DNA from: Mycolicibacterium peregrinum
GTDB lineage: Bacteria; Actinomycetota; Actinomycetes; Mycobacteriales; Mycobacteriaceae
DNA: 64,000 nt
Assembly (NCBI RefSeq): GCF_002102345.1
Contig: NZ_LQPP01000018.1
Span: forward strand, 124,001-188,000
Direction of reading: 5' to 3'
Below are positions 37,550 through 45,496 of the stretch, piece by piece; positions within the stretch are counted from its first letter, which is position 1, and each line of letters starts with the position of its first letter. Below the pieces are notes generated by a model. It was given only the letters and a program-made list of their open reading frames with translations, made no database searches and had not been told where the DNA came from. Made by a program: the position numbers and the translations under genes.

Positions 37550-37864
37550 CTAGCAGTGCATGGTCCGGCCGAGGTTGCCGGATTCTCGGGTGTCGGTCTG
37601 GTCGTACTGCGTGGCCGCCGTGGTCAGCTTTTGAGACAGGTCGTTGGACGTTTTCATCATGGTTTCGGCGGCCGATTTGCGGGCTTCGTTCGCTTCGCAC
37701 AGTGCCTGTTGTGATGACCAGCAGATCGGGCCGTGCGTTGCCAGTACTTTCCACTCCACAAACGAGGTCGTGTCACCCGCTGCGGAGAATCCGGCCGCGG
37801 CCGCGTCGTGCGTGGTCGACATGTCTCGGAGATCAGAGGTGAGAACGTTTAATTCGCCAGACAT
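37550..37864 (-). CDS. EspC/EspF-like type VII secretion substrate
   Basis: A 104-residue protein of the EspC (DUF2580) type: WXG100-like helical hairpin size, the family segment ATHGPICWSSQQAL (~43; compare the THGPYC region of EspC) and a C-terminal YxxxD/E secretion signal (YDQTD, ~88). Start ATG 37862-37864 has an AAAGGA site upstream. It lies 19 bases downstream of the EspE-like gene and is probably exported as a complex with it, as EspC is with EspA and EspF with EspE. Confidence 0.78.
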   Translation of the reverse strand: MSGELNVLTSDLRDMSTTHDAAAAGFSAAGDTTSFVEWKVLATHGPICWSSQQALCEANEARKSAAETMMKTSNDLSQKLTTAATQYDQTDTRESGNLGRTMHC

Positions 37865-37883
37865 GAATTGGATCCTTTCGCGG

Positions 37884-38819
37884 TTAGAGCCCGGTCGGAA
37901 GGTACTGCGGGGCAGCTGGATTCGTGGCGCCCGCGTTGAATGAACCGTATGTCGGCGCACGGCGGGTGTGCGATTCGGCGCCTGCTGCGGCGTCGGACTG
38001 TTCCGCGTCTGCGGAGGTGTGCGGGCCGGGTGAGGTGGCTCGGCCTTCGTCGTACTGACCGCCATCTCCGGACTGATCGCCCGAACCGGACGGTGAGGCC
38101 GGTGTACCTGAGCCCGACGGGCCCACCGCGCCGGCCTGCCGGTACTTTTCGGTGGCCTCTCGAATCTGCGCGGCGTTGTCCTGCGCGTAGTTCATCAGAT
38201 TGGCTGCTGCAGCGCCGGCGACGGCGCTCGCCACGGCCACCGCCGAGAACTGGAGTGCAATCGACTCGGGGGCTCCCAGCACGCTGGCCTCCAGCGCCAT
38301 CGCCACCGGAATCATTGCGGCCAACCCTTTTGAGGCCCAGTCGACTTCGGTCCGGGCATGGTTGACCTGTCCCGCCTGTGTGGACAGGATTCGAACGATG
38401 TCGTTATCGGCCTCCAACATCGTCGACGCGCGCTGGATCTGATGAGAATTTTGCGCCGTGTAGGCGTTAGACGCAGAGCCGGACCACGTCTCGGTGGGGT
38501 ACGCGCCTTCGAGGGCCTTTCCATGAGTTTGGAACTGTTTCGCGCCGTCGCTGAAGGTCCCGCCACCGTCGGGGCTTCCCATGCCCATGCTCTTGCTGAT
38601 TCCGGTCAGGACGTATAGGCCGTACTGGATCACCGGCGTGGCGATAGCTTCGGGAATGAGCAGCTGTGCCCACTTACCGGCGTCGCCTAACAGGCCGACC
38701 GCGCCGATCGGGTCGCCTTCCATCAGCTTCTTCAGGTCACCGTAGGTGCTCCAGGCGGTTGCGGCGACGCCGAACTTGCCGGGGCCTTTTGGGCTCTTGG
38801 CGTCTTCTGTCTCCGTCAC
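37884..38819 (-). CDS. EspA/EspE-family type VII secretion effector
   Basis: A 311-residue protein with a central WxG-type helical hairpin (ETWSGSASNAYTAQNSHQIQ, ~107-127), a hydrophobic Ala-rich stretch (PVAMALEASVLGAPESIALQFSAVAVASAVAGAAAAN, ~170-208) and a disordered Ser/Gly/Asp-rich C-terminus, the layout of EspA/EspE effectors. GTG start at 38817-38819, without a strong ribosome site. First gene of a minus-strand cassette with EspC/F-like and EspH-like genes. No ESX ATPase, membrane component or EspG lies in the window, so export would rely on an ESX system encoded elsewhere. Confidence 0.75.
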   Translation of the reverse strand: MTETEDAKSPKGPGKFGVAATAWSTYGDLKKLMEGDPIGAVGLLGDAGKWAQLLIPEAIATPVIQYGLYVLTGISKSMGMGSPDGGGTFSDGAKQFQTHGKALEGAYPTETWSGSASNAYTAQNSHQIQRASTMLEADNDIVRILSTQAGQVNHARTEVDWASKGLAAMIPVAMALEASVLGAPESIALQFSAVAVASAVAGAAAANLMNYAQDNAAQIREATEKYRQAGAVGPSGSGTPASPSGSGDQSGDGGQYDEGRATSPGPHTSADAEQSDAAAGAESHTRRAPTYGSFNAGATNPAAPQYLPTGL

Positions 38820-39003
38820 TCGGTCGCCTGGCCGTTACCCATGGATTCATCGGTGCGCACGCTTCTTGGCCCTCCCCACAGCTGAACAATTTCTGCGGCA
38901 CCCACGCCGTGGATTTGAGCGTAGCAGCGAGGGTAGGGCGTCAATTGCGGTAATTTTCACAGGAATTCGACAGCTATCTGCCAGATCGAACCCGGTCGTT
39001 CGC

Positions 39004-40503
39004 CTACCCGTCGAGGGCGTTGATCGCGGCCGCAGCCTGGGACGCGTCGGTCTGGGACGGGGCGGTCCACCAGACTTCAGGTTGCTCGGCGGCCCAGCCG
39101 GTGATCGCCTCCAGTTCGGCGGCCAGCGAGATCAGCAACGGCTCACTGTCGGCCGGCCCCATCAGTTGGACGCCGATCGGCAACCCGTCGGAGGTGAACC
39201 CGGCGGGCACGTTGATCGATGGCCAACCCAGGAGGTTCCACGGCCAGGTCACCGGGCAGGCGGCGATCGCGGCGCGTTCGGTGGCAGACCAACCGCGGCG
39301 GTCGAATTCGTGTGTGAGCGGCGGTGGTTGGGCCGTGGTCGGCGCGATGATGACGTCGACGAGGTTGAAGATCCACGAGATGCGGCGCTGCACGGCGGCC
39401 TCGTGTGCCCGGGCCTTGCGCAGCACGTCCTGTGAGAGCAGCCGGCCGATCCTCATGTTGGTGGTGGTGCGCTCGTCGTAGACCACGTCGCCCAGGCGGT
39501 CGGACCAGTCCAGCAGGCCGGAGGTGGAGCGGGCCAGGAAGTCCCAGGACATCCGCAGGCTGTAGTTGGGGTCCTTTTCCTCCACGGTGTGGCCCAGCTG
39601 ACCGAGGTGGTCGGCGGTGGTCTGCAGCGCCTTGCGAATCTCGGGGTGCAGTGTGGCCCGGAAACCGGTGAACGGGAACTTCGTCGACATCGCGATCCGC
39701 AGCGGACCGGGGGCGCGGCCGACGTGTTCCGCGGCCTGTATCGGCGCGGGTTTGTGCAGATCACCGTCGGCGTTACCGGATGCGGCGTCGAGCACGAGGG
39801 CCGCGTCGGTGACCGTGCGAGCCAGCACCCCGTTGACGGTGATGCCGTTGAACGCCTCGGGTAGAGGCCAGGTGGAGATGCGTCCACGCTGCGGCTTGAT
39901 GCCGACCAGATGCGTCCACGCGGCGGGGATGCGGACACTGCCCGCGCCGTCGGATCCGATGGCCGCGGCCACCAGGCCCGCGGCGACGGCTGCGGCGCTG
40001 CCGCCGGAGGATCCGCCCGGGCTGTGCTTGCGCGACCACGGGTTGCGGGTATGGCCGAACCCCGGGCCGCCGGTGAACGGCCACTGTCCGAGCTCGCAGG
40101 TATTGGTCTTCCCGACGATCACCGCGCCGGCAGCCTTCAGCCGGCGCACCACCTCGGCGTCGTCGGTGGCGACGCGGGTGGAGCCGTCGGTGCCGAACCG
40201 GGTGGGCACCCCGGCGACGTCGACGTCGTCCTTGACCGCGATGGGGATTCCCAACAGCGGGAGTTGTTTGCCAGCTGCGCGAGCCGTGTCGGCCTTGGCG
40301 GCGTCGGCCAGCGCCTGCTCGGTCAGCACGACGCGGAATGCGTTGAGGGTGGACTGGCTCGCGGTGATGGCGTGCAGCGACTCCTGTACCAGTTGCTCAG
40401 AAGTGACTGCGCCGCTGGCGAGTTGATAGAGCTGGTTGGTCAGGGTGGGGAACCGGGTGGGGGGCTTACGGGAAAAAGGGTCGGAAGTCGCAGTTTTGGC
40501 CAT
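39004..40503 (-). CDS. amiA2: amidase (amidase-signature family, AmiA2-like)
   Basis: Amidase-signature hydrolase of 499 residues. The Ser-cisSer-Lys triad is visible: Lys in PIAVKDDVDVAG (~87), cis-Ser in SPGGSSGGSAAAVAAG (~162) and nucleophile Ser in SDGAGSVRIPAA (~185). Substrate unknown. ATG at 40501-40503 was chosen; the frame remains open far upstream, but that part is antisense to recO. By position it corresponds to Rv2363 (amiA2), divergent from recO. Confidence 0.88.
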   Translation of the reverse strand: MAKTATSDPFSRKPPTRFPTLTNQLYQLASGAVTSEQLVQESLHAITASQSTLNAFRVVLTEQALADAAKADTARAAGKQLPLLGIPIAVKDDVDVAGVPTRFGTDGSTRVATDDAEVVRRLKAAGAVIVGKTNTCELGQWPFTGGPGFGHTRNPWSRKHSPGGSSGGSAAAVAAGLVAAAIGSDGAGSVRIPAAWTHLVGIKPQRGRISTWPLPEAFNGITVNGVLARTVTDAALVLDAASGNADGDLHKPAPIQAAEHVGRAPGPLRIAMSTKFPFTGFRATLHPEIRKALQTTADHLGQLGHTVEEKDPNYSLRMSWDFLARSTSGLLDWSDRLGDVVYDERTTTNMRIGRLLSQDVLRKARAHEAAVQRRISWIFNLVDVIIAPTTAQPPPLTHEFDRRGWSATERAAIAACPVTWPWNLLGWPSINVPAGFTSDGLPIGVQLMGPADSEPLLISLAAELEAITGWAAEQPEVWWTAPSQTDASQAAAAINALDG

Positions 40504-40566
40504 CACTTTCGAGGATATCGGCGGTGCGTAACGGAACCTGTCCGGCCATGGTGCGACACTGTCACG

Positions 40567-41418
40567 ATGCGGCTGTACCGGGACCGGGCGGTGGTGCTGC
40601 GCCAGCACAAGCTCGGCGAGGCCGACCGGATTGTCACCCTGCTCACCCGCGACCATGGTTTGGTGCGCGCGGTGGCCAAGGGTGTTCGGCGTACCCGCAG
40701 CAAGTTCGGCGCGCGGCTGGAGCCGTTTGCCCATATCGACGTGCAGCTGCATCCGGGGCGCAACCTCGACATCGTCACCCAGGTGCAGGCCATCGACGCG
40801 TTCGCCGCCGACATCGTCAGTGACTACGGCCGCTACACGAGTGCGTGCGCGATGTTGGAGACCGCCGAGCGGCTGGCCGGGGAGGAGCGGGCACCGATGC
40901 CCGATCTGCACCGGCTCACGGTGGCCGCGCTGAGGGCCGTGGCCGACGGCCGCCGGGCCCGCGAGTTGGTGCTCGACTCCTATCTGCTGCGGGCGATGAC
41001 GATCGCCGGGTGGGCGCCGGCCCTGACCGAGTGCGCCCGCTGCGCCGCGCCGGGTCCGCACCGGGCATTTCACGTCGCCGCCGGCGGCAGTGTGTGCGTG
41101 CACTGTCGACCCAGCGGATCCAGTACTCCGCCCCAACCCGTGGTGGAACTGATGTCGGCGCTGCACGAGGGCGACTGGGAGTACGCCGAGGCGTCCTCAT
41201 CGACGCATCGCAGCCAGGCCAGCGGGCTGATCGCCGCGCACCTGCAGTGGCACCTGGAGCGCCAGTTGCGGACATTGCCTCTGGTCGAGCGGGTGTACCG
41301 GATCGATCGGACAGTCGCCGAGCAGCGCGCCACGCTGGTCAGGCAGGATATGACCCATGGCTTTGAAGCGGGACAAGCAGGGCAAAACAACCTACCCACA
41401 GCTGCCCCCGGCGCCTGA
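40567..41418 (+). CDS. recO: RecO: recombination mediator protein
   Basis: RecO, 283 residues, which anneals DNA strands and helps load RecA at gaps. N-terminal OB fold ([27 protein letters not shown]), central helical domain, and a C4-type zinc motif formed by CARC (~158) and CVHC (~178). Divergent from the amidase by 63 bases. Its 3' end overlaps the start of uppS by 62 bases. Confidence 0.94.
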   Translation: MRLYRDRAVVLRQHKLGEADRIVTLLTRDHGLVRAVAKGVRRTRSKFGARLEPFAHIDVQLHPGRNLDIVTQVQAIDAFAADIVSDYGRYTSACAMLETAERLAGEERAPMPDLHRLTVAALRAVADGRRARELVLDSYLLRAMTIAGWAPALTECARCAAPGPHRAFHVAAGGSVCVHCRPSGSSTPPQPVVELMSALHEGDWEYAEASSSTHRSQASGLIAAHLQWHLERQLRTLPLVERVYRIDRTVAEQRATLVRQDMTHGFEAGQAGQNNLPTAAPGA

Positions 41419-42247
41419 GGACTATCCGGTCTTTCCGGACACCTCGACCTGGCCTGTCGTCTTCCCCGAGATTCCGGCCGGCACCAACGGCCGCTTCGCC
41501 CGCCCGCCCCAACACACGTCCAAGGCCGTCGCGCCTCGCATCCCGGCGGATCAAGTACCCAACCACGTCGCCGTGGTGATGGACGGCAACGGTCGGTGGG
41601 CCACCCAGCGTGGTCTCGGCCGCACCGAGGGGCACAAGATGGGTGAGGCCGTGCTGATCGACATCACCTGCGGTGCCATCGAATTGGGCATCAAACACTT
41701 GAGCGTCTATGCCTTCTCCACCGAGAACTGGAAGCGCAGCGCCGAAGAGGTCCGGTTCCTGATGGGGTTCAACCGGGAAGTGGTGCGTCGCCGCCGGGAG
41801 AATCTCAACGCCATGGGTGTGAACATGCGCTGGGTGGGGTCGCGGCCCAAGATGTGGCGCAGCGTCATCAAAGAGTTCGACATCGCCGAGCAGATGACCG
41901 TCGGTAACGACGTCATCACGGTCAACTACTGCGTCAACTACGGCGGTCGCACCGAGCTCGTCGAGGCCGCGCAGGCGCTGGCCGCCGAAGCTGCCGAGGG
42001 CAAGATCAACCCGAGCCGGATCACCGAGGCGGCCTTCGCCAAGCATCTGCACCGCCCCGACATCCCCGACGTGGATCTGTTCATCCGGACGTCGGGGGAG
42101 CAGCGGGCCAGCAACTTCCTGCTGTGGCAGTCGGCGTACGCCGAGTTCGTGTTCCAGGACAAGCTGTGGCCGGACTATGACCGGCGCGACCTGTGGGCGG
42201 CCTGCGAGGAGTACGTGAACCGCAATCGTCGATTCGGCAGGGCCTGA
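41357..42247 (+). CDS. uppS: UppS: long-chain cis-prenyl (decaprenyl) diphosphate synthase
   Basis: cis-Prenyltransferase, 296 residues, making the polyprenyl phosphate carrier for peptidoglycan, arabinogalactan and lipoarabinomannan. Catalytic Asp in [17 protein letters not shown] (~76), basic/hydrophobic chain region FSTENWKRS, and the C-terminal [20 protein letters not shown] (~244). The ~70-residue N-terminal extension ([22 protein letters not shown]) is the mycobacterial form. Ribosome signal lies inside recO. Confidence 0.95.
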   Translation: MALKRDKQGKTTYPQLPPAPEDYPVFPDTSTWPVVFPEIPAGTNGRFARPPQHTSKAVAPRIPADQVPNHVAVVMDGNGRWATQRGLGRTEGHKMGEAVLIDITCGAIELGIKHLSVYAFSTENWKRSAEEVRFLMGFNREVVRRRRENLNAMGVNMRWVGSRPKMWRSVIKEFDIAEQMTVGNDVITVNYCVNYGGRTELVEAAQALAAEAAEGKINPSRITEAAFAKHLHRPDIPDVDLFIRTSGEQRASNFLLWQSAYAEFVFQDKLWPDYDRRDLWAACEEYVNRNRRFGRA

Positions 42248-42248
42248 C

Positions 42249-42695
42249 ATGCCCGGCCTCCTGCAGCAGTTGTCCTCGGCGCTCGGCGAGGTGATGTCCG
42301 TCGTCGAGGAAGACGACGACGCGCTGACCGTGACGGTCGACGGTTCGGTGGCCTCGGTGCGGGTGGTGGCCATCGCCGAGGACCTGGAGATGGTCTCGCT
42401 GACCCAGCCGTTGGCGTGGGACCTGCCGCTTGACAACAAGATTCGCGAACGCGTGTCCGAGCATGCCAGTAAGACCATGCTGGGCACGGTGGTGTTGGTG
42501 GAGAAGCTGGTCGACACTCCGACCAACGGCGCGACGTCCAAGGGTGCGGCACGTAAGCGGCCGGCCAAGAAGGTGGCCGACGTGATGCTGCGCTACAACT
42601 TCCCGGCGGCCGGTCTCACCGACGACGCACTGCGGACCCTGATCCTGATGGTCCTGGCCACCGGCGCCGACGTGCGTCGGGACCTGATGTCGTGA
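42249..42695 (+). CDS. Rv2360c-like conserved protein (YbjN-type fold candidate)
   Basis: A 148-residue protein, ATG one base after the uppS stop. The acidic N-terminal part (SVVEEDDDALTVTVDGSVASVRVVAI) and following strands look like the YbjN/type III chaperone-like fold; a short Lys/Arg-rich linker (~98-108) and a C-terminal helix follow. No catalytic motif is visible. The position between uppS and the next gene fits Rv2360c. Function unknown. Confidence 0.7.
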   Translation: MPGLLQQLSSALGEVMSVVEEDDDALTVTVDGSVASVRVVAIAEDLEMVSLTQPLAWDLPLDNKIRERVSEHASKTMLGTVVLVEKLVDTPTNGATSKGAARKRPAKKVADVMLRYNFPAAGLTDDALRTLILMVLATGADVRRDLMS

Positions 42696-43096
42696 GCCGG
42701 CCGGTCATCCGCATCGTCGCGGCCGTGGTGGTCGGTGAGGACAACCGGCTACTCGTGGTCCGCAAGCGGGGTACGACGGCGTTCATGCAGCCCGGCGGCA
42801 AGATCGAGCCGGGGGAGCAGCCGATCGAGGCGTTGGCCCGGGAGGTTCGCGAGGAGCTCGGCGTCGGTTTTGATGTTCCGGCGGCCGAAGAACTCGGCCA
42901 CTTCACCGCACCCGCCGCCAATGAACCCGGCCACGCGGTCGATGCGTGGCTCTACCGGGTGAGCCTGGACGGCGAGCCGCGGCCGCAGGCCGAGATCGAT
43001 GAGATGACGTGGATCGACCCCCACGCGCCCGGTGACGTCGAGTTGGCGCCGCTCACCCGCGATGCGGTTTTTGCGCTGGTCCGCGATCGGGCTTAG
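42692..43096 (+). CDS. NUDIX hydrolase
   Basis: A 134-residue NUDIX protein with a complete box G-x5-E-x7-REUxEExGU, visible from GGKIEPGEQ through REVREELGV (~35-57). Such enzymes hydrolyse nucleoside diphosphates linked to other groups, for example oxidised nucleotides. The GTG overlaps the previous stop by 4 bases. Substrate cannot be inferred. It is convergent with zur, 34 bases away. Confidence 0.88.
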   Translation: MSRPVIRIVAAVVVGEDNRLLVVRKRGTTAFMQPGGKIEPGEQPIEALAREVREELGVGFDVPAAEELGHFTAPAANEPGHAVDAWLYRVSLDGEPRPQAEIDEMTWIDPHAPGDVELAPLTRDAVFALVRDRA

Positions 43097-43129
43097 CGTC
43101 CCTGCCTGAAGTGCATGGCGGAAAGCCGG

Positions 43130-43528
43130 TCAGTTGGCCCCGTCGCCGCAGCCGCGGCACATACCGAAAATCTCGATCGTGTGGCTGACGTCGGAGAAAC
43201 CGTGCTCGCGCGCCACGTCGGCGGCCCAGGACTCGACCTGGCCGCCCGAGATCTCGACGGTCGCGCCGCAGACCCGGCACACCAGATGGTGGTGATGATC
43301 CTCGGAGCAACGCCGGTAGACCGACTCTCCGGTGTCGGTGCGCAACGTGTCGACGTTTCCGGTGTTGGCCATCGATTGCAGGGTGCGGTACACCGTGGTC
43401 AGTCCGATGCCCTGACCGCGGCGGCGCAGCTCGTCGTGCAGCTCCTGGGCCGAGCGGAATCCGTCGGTCTCGTTGAGTAGGTCGGCGATGGCCGCACGCT
43501 GCCGGGTGGACCGGACCGCGCCCGTCAC
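43130..43528 (-). CDS. zur: Zur/FurB: zinc uptake repressor
   Basis: Fur-family repressor, 132 residues, second gene of the smtB-zur operon (GTG overlapping the smtB stop). Winged helix (STRQRAAIADLLNE; GLTTVYRTLQSM, ~42), regulatory metal region EDHHHHLVC (~76) and two structural CxxC pairs (CRVC, ~84; CRGC, ~124). Represses zinc acquisition and alternative ribosomal protein genes when zinc is bound. Expression is expected to be relieved through SmtB when zinc rises. Confidence 0.93.
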   Translation of the reverse strand: MTGAVRSTRQRAAIADLLNETDGFRSAQELHDELRRRGQGIGLTTVYRTLQSMANTGNVDTLRTDTGESVYRRCSEDHHHHLVCRVCGATVEISGGQVESWAADVAREHGFSDVSHTIEIFGMCRGCGDGAN

Positions 43529-43893
43529 CGGTGGTCCTCGCCGGCGTGGGCGACGGCGTCGGCGACGATGTGGGCGAGGTGGTGGTCGACCAGCTGGTAG
43601 AGCACCTCACGTCCCGCGCGCTCACTGGACACCACTCCGGCCTGCTTGAGGATCCGCAGATGCTGGCTCACCAGCGGTTGCGGGACGTCGAGCGAGTCGA
43701 CCAGTTCGTGCACGCAGCGCGCCGATTGCTGCAGCTGCAGCACGATCGCGATCCGCAGCGGGGCGGCCAGCGCGCGCAACAGCTCGCCCGCGGTGTCGAG
43801 GACCTCGCGCGAGGGCAACTCCGGCGCCGGCGCGGTGCTCTGCCCGCGGGCGTCGTCGTGTTGATTCGCCGTGAAATTGGAAATCGTTTCCAT
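43525..43893 (-). CDS. smtB: SmtB: ArsR-family zinc-responsive repressor
   Basis: ArsR/SmtB repressor, 122 residues. Recognition helix DVPQPLVSQHLRILKQAG (~70-88), a wing (SERAGREVLYQLV) and an alpha-5 metal-binding pattern with Asp/His and His/Glu ligands in DHHLAHIVADAVAHAGEDH (~102-121). Zinc binding releases DNA and induces smtB-zur. Two palindromes lie at its promoter/start region. Confidence 0.93.
   Translation of the reverse strand: METISNFTANQHDDARGQSTAPAPELPSREVLDTAGELLRALAAPLRIAIVLQLQQSARCVHELVDSLDVPQPLVSQHLRILKQAGVVSSERAGREVLYQLVDHHLAHIVADAVAHAGEDHR
43878..43892. promoter_or_regulatory. Zur-box-like palindrome over the smtB start codon
   Basis: TGGAAATCGTTTCCA is a palindrome with 6-bp arms around TCG. 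It differs at only three positions from the core TGAAAATCATTTTCA that I recall for mycobacterial Zur boxes. It covers the first codons of smtB. Function inferred only from similarity. Confidence 0.45.
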
Positions 43894-43906
43894 TACGGGT
43901 CAGGAT

Positions 43907-43926
43907 ACATGCGTGATATTGCATGT
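43907..43926. promoter_or_regulatory. palindromic SmtB operator candidate
   Basis: ACATGCGTGATATTGCATGT, perfect 6-bp arms ACATGC/GCATGT with an 8-bp spacer, 13 bases upstream of the smtB ATG. ArsR/SmtB repressors bind imperfect inverted repeats of this kind, and the mycobacterial smtB promoter is known to be autoregulated. Confidence 0.6.
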
Positions 43927-43990
43927 CAACCGCTCCGCCGGCCGCGGCGGATTATCGCTGCCGGCACGCTGGTCGCTACTCTGATGCACC

Positions 43991-45376
43991 GTGGCATCCA
44001 TCATCGACACCGTTGCGAACCTGGCGAAACGCCGCGGCCTGGTCTTCCAGTCCGGAGAAATCTACGGCGGCACCAAGTCCGCGTGGGATTACGGCCCACT
44101 CGGTGTCGAGCTCAAGGAGAACATCAAGCGCCAGTGGTGGAAGTCGATGGTCACCGGCCGCGACGACGTCGTCGGCCTGGACAGCGCGATCATCCTGCCG
44201 CGCCAGGTGTGGGTGGCCTCCGGTCACGTCGAGGTCTTCAACGACCCGCTGGTGGAGTGCCTGAACTGCCACAAGCGTCATCGCCAGGATCACATGCAGG
44301 AGGCGTACGCCGCCAAGAAGGGGCTGGACGACCCCGACTCTGTCTCCATGGACGAGATCGTCTGCCCCGACTGCGGCACCAAGGGGCAGTGGACCGAGCC
44401 GCGCGACTTCAACATGATGCTCAAGACCTACCTCGGCCCGATCGAGTCGGAGGAAGGTCTGCACTACCTGCGCCCGGAAACCGCCCAGGGCATCTTCGTC
44501 AACTTTGCGAACGTGGTGACCACGGCGCGCAAGAAGCCGCCGTTCGGCATCGGCCAGATCGGCAAGAGCTTCCGCAACGAGATCACCCCGGGCAACTTCA
44601 TCTTCCGCACCCGCGAGTTCGAGCAGATGGAGATGGAGTTCTTCGTCGAGCCCTCGACCGCGCCGGAATGGCACAAGTACTGGATCGAGACGCGGCTGCA
44701 GTGGTACGTGGACCTCGGTATCAATCGGGACAACCTGCGCCTGTACGACCACCCCAAGGAGAAGCTTTCGCACTACTCCGACGGCACCGTCGACATCGAG
44801 TACAAGTTCGGTTTCGCCGGCAACCCGTGGGGTGAGCTGGAGGGCATCGCCAACCGGACCAACTTCGACTTGTCCACGCATGCAAAGCATTCCGGTGTCG
44901 ACCTGTCGTTCTATGACCAGGGTGCCGACACTCGCTACGTGCCGTACGTGATCGAGCCGGCAGCCGGTCTGACCCGCTCGCTGATGGCGTTCCTGGTCGA
45001 CTCCTACACCGAGGACGAGGCCCCGAACGCCAAGGGCGGCGTGGACAAGCGCACGGTGCTCAAGCTCGACCCTCGGTTGGCCCCGGTGAAGGCCGCGGTG
45101 TTGCCGCTGTCGCGCAATGCCGACCTGTCACCCAAGGCCCGCGACCTGGCCGCGGAGTTGCGCCGCAACTGGAACGTCGAATTCGACGACGCCGGTGCGA
45201 TCGGCCGGCGCTACCGCCGCCAGGACGAGATCGGCACCCCGTACTGCGTGACGGTCGATTTCGACACCCTGGAGGACAACGCGGTCACCATCCGTGAGCG
45301 CGACGCCATGACCCAGGAGCGCATCGCTCTGGACAAGGTGTCCGACTACCTCGCGGTGCGGCTCAAGGGCGCTTGA
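43991..45376 (+). CDS. glyS: GlyRS: glycyl-tRNA synthetase
   Basis: Class II glycyl-tRNA synthetase (alpha2 type), 461 residues. N-terminal [23 protein letters not shown], motif 2 [22 protein letters not shown] (~197), motif 3 [18 protein letters not shown] (~318) and a C-terminal anticodon-binding domain (~350-461). GTG start; divergent from smtB with 97 intergenic bases. Confidence 0.95.
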   Translation: MASIIDTVANLAKRRGLVFQSGEIYGGTKSAWDYGPLGVELKENIKRQWWKSMVTGRDDVVGLDSAIILPRQVWVASGHVEVFNDPLVECLNCHKRHRQDHMQEAYAAKKGLDDPDSVSMDEIVCPDCGTKGQWTEPRDFNMMLKTYLGPIESEEGLHYLRPETAQGIFVNFANVVTTARKKPPFGIGQIGKSFRNEITPGNFIFRTREFEQMEMEFFVEPSTAPEWHKYWIETRLQWYVDLGINRDNLRLYDHPKEKLSHYSDGTVDIEYKFGFAGNPWGELEGIANRTNFDLSTHAKHSGVDLSFYDQGADTRYVPYVIEPAAGLTRSLMAFLVDSYTEDEAPNAKGGVDKRTVLKLDPRLAPVKAAVLPLSRNADLSPKARDLAAELRRNWNVEFDDAGAIGRRYRRQDEIGTPYCVTVDFDTLEDNAVTIRERDAMTQERIALDKVSDYLAVRLKGA

Positions 45377-45391
45377 GTCTGTCGCCAGCGT

Positions 45392-45412
45392 GCGTGTCTG
45401 GCAGTGACACAC
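45392..45412. terminator. hairpin after glyS
   Basis: GCGTGTC (45392-45398) and GACACAC (45406-45412) form a 7-bp stem with one G-U type pair around a 7-base loop, 15 bases after the glyS stop. No U-tract follows, as is usual in mycobacteria. Confidence 0.4.
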
Positions 45413-45446
45413 CGGGATTCGGCCGATCACCACATCGCTGGAATAA

Positions 45447-45463
45447 GTCATCGTACGGATACC
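45447..45463 (+). promoter_or_regulatory. 17-bp shared element, copy 1 (rclA-like gene)
   Basis: GTCATCGTACGGATACC matches 14 of 17 bases of the element seen complete at 58063-58079. It ends 33 bases before the start codon of the RclA-like gene. Confidence 0.5.
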
Positions 45464-45496
45464 TGATCGCACTGCACCTGGGCCAACATCTTCGGC

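Noticed and set aside
40504..41166. N-terminal extension of the amidase
   Set aside because: Entirely antisense to recO; the amidase fold is complete from the ATG at 40503.
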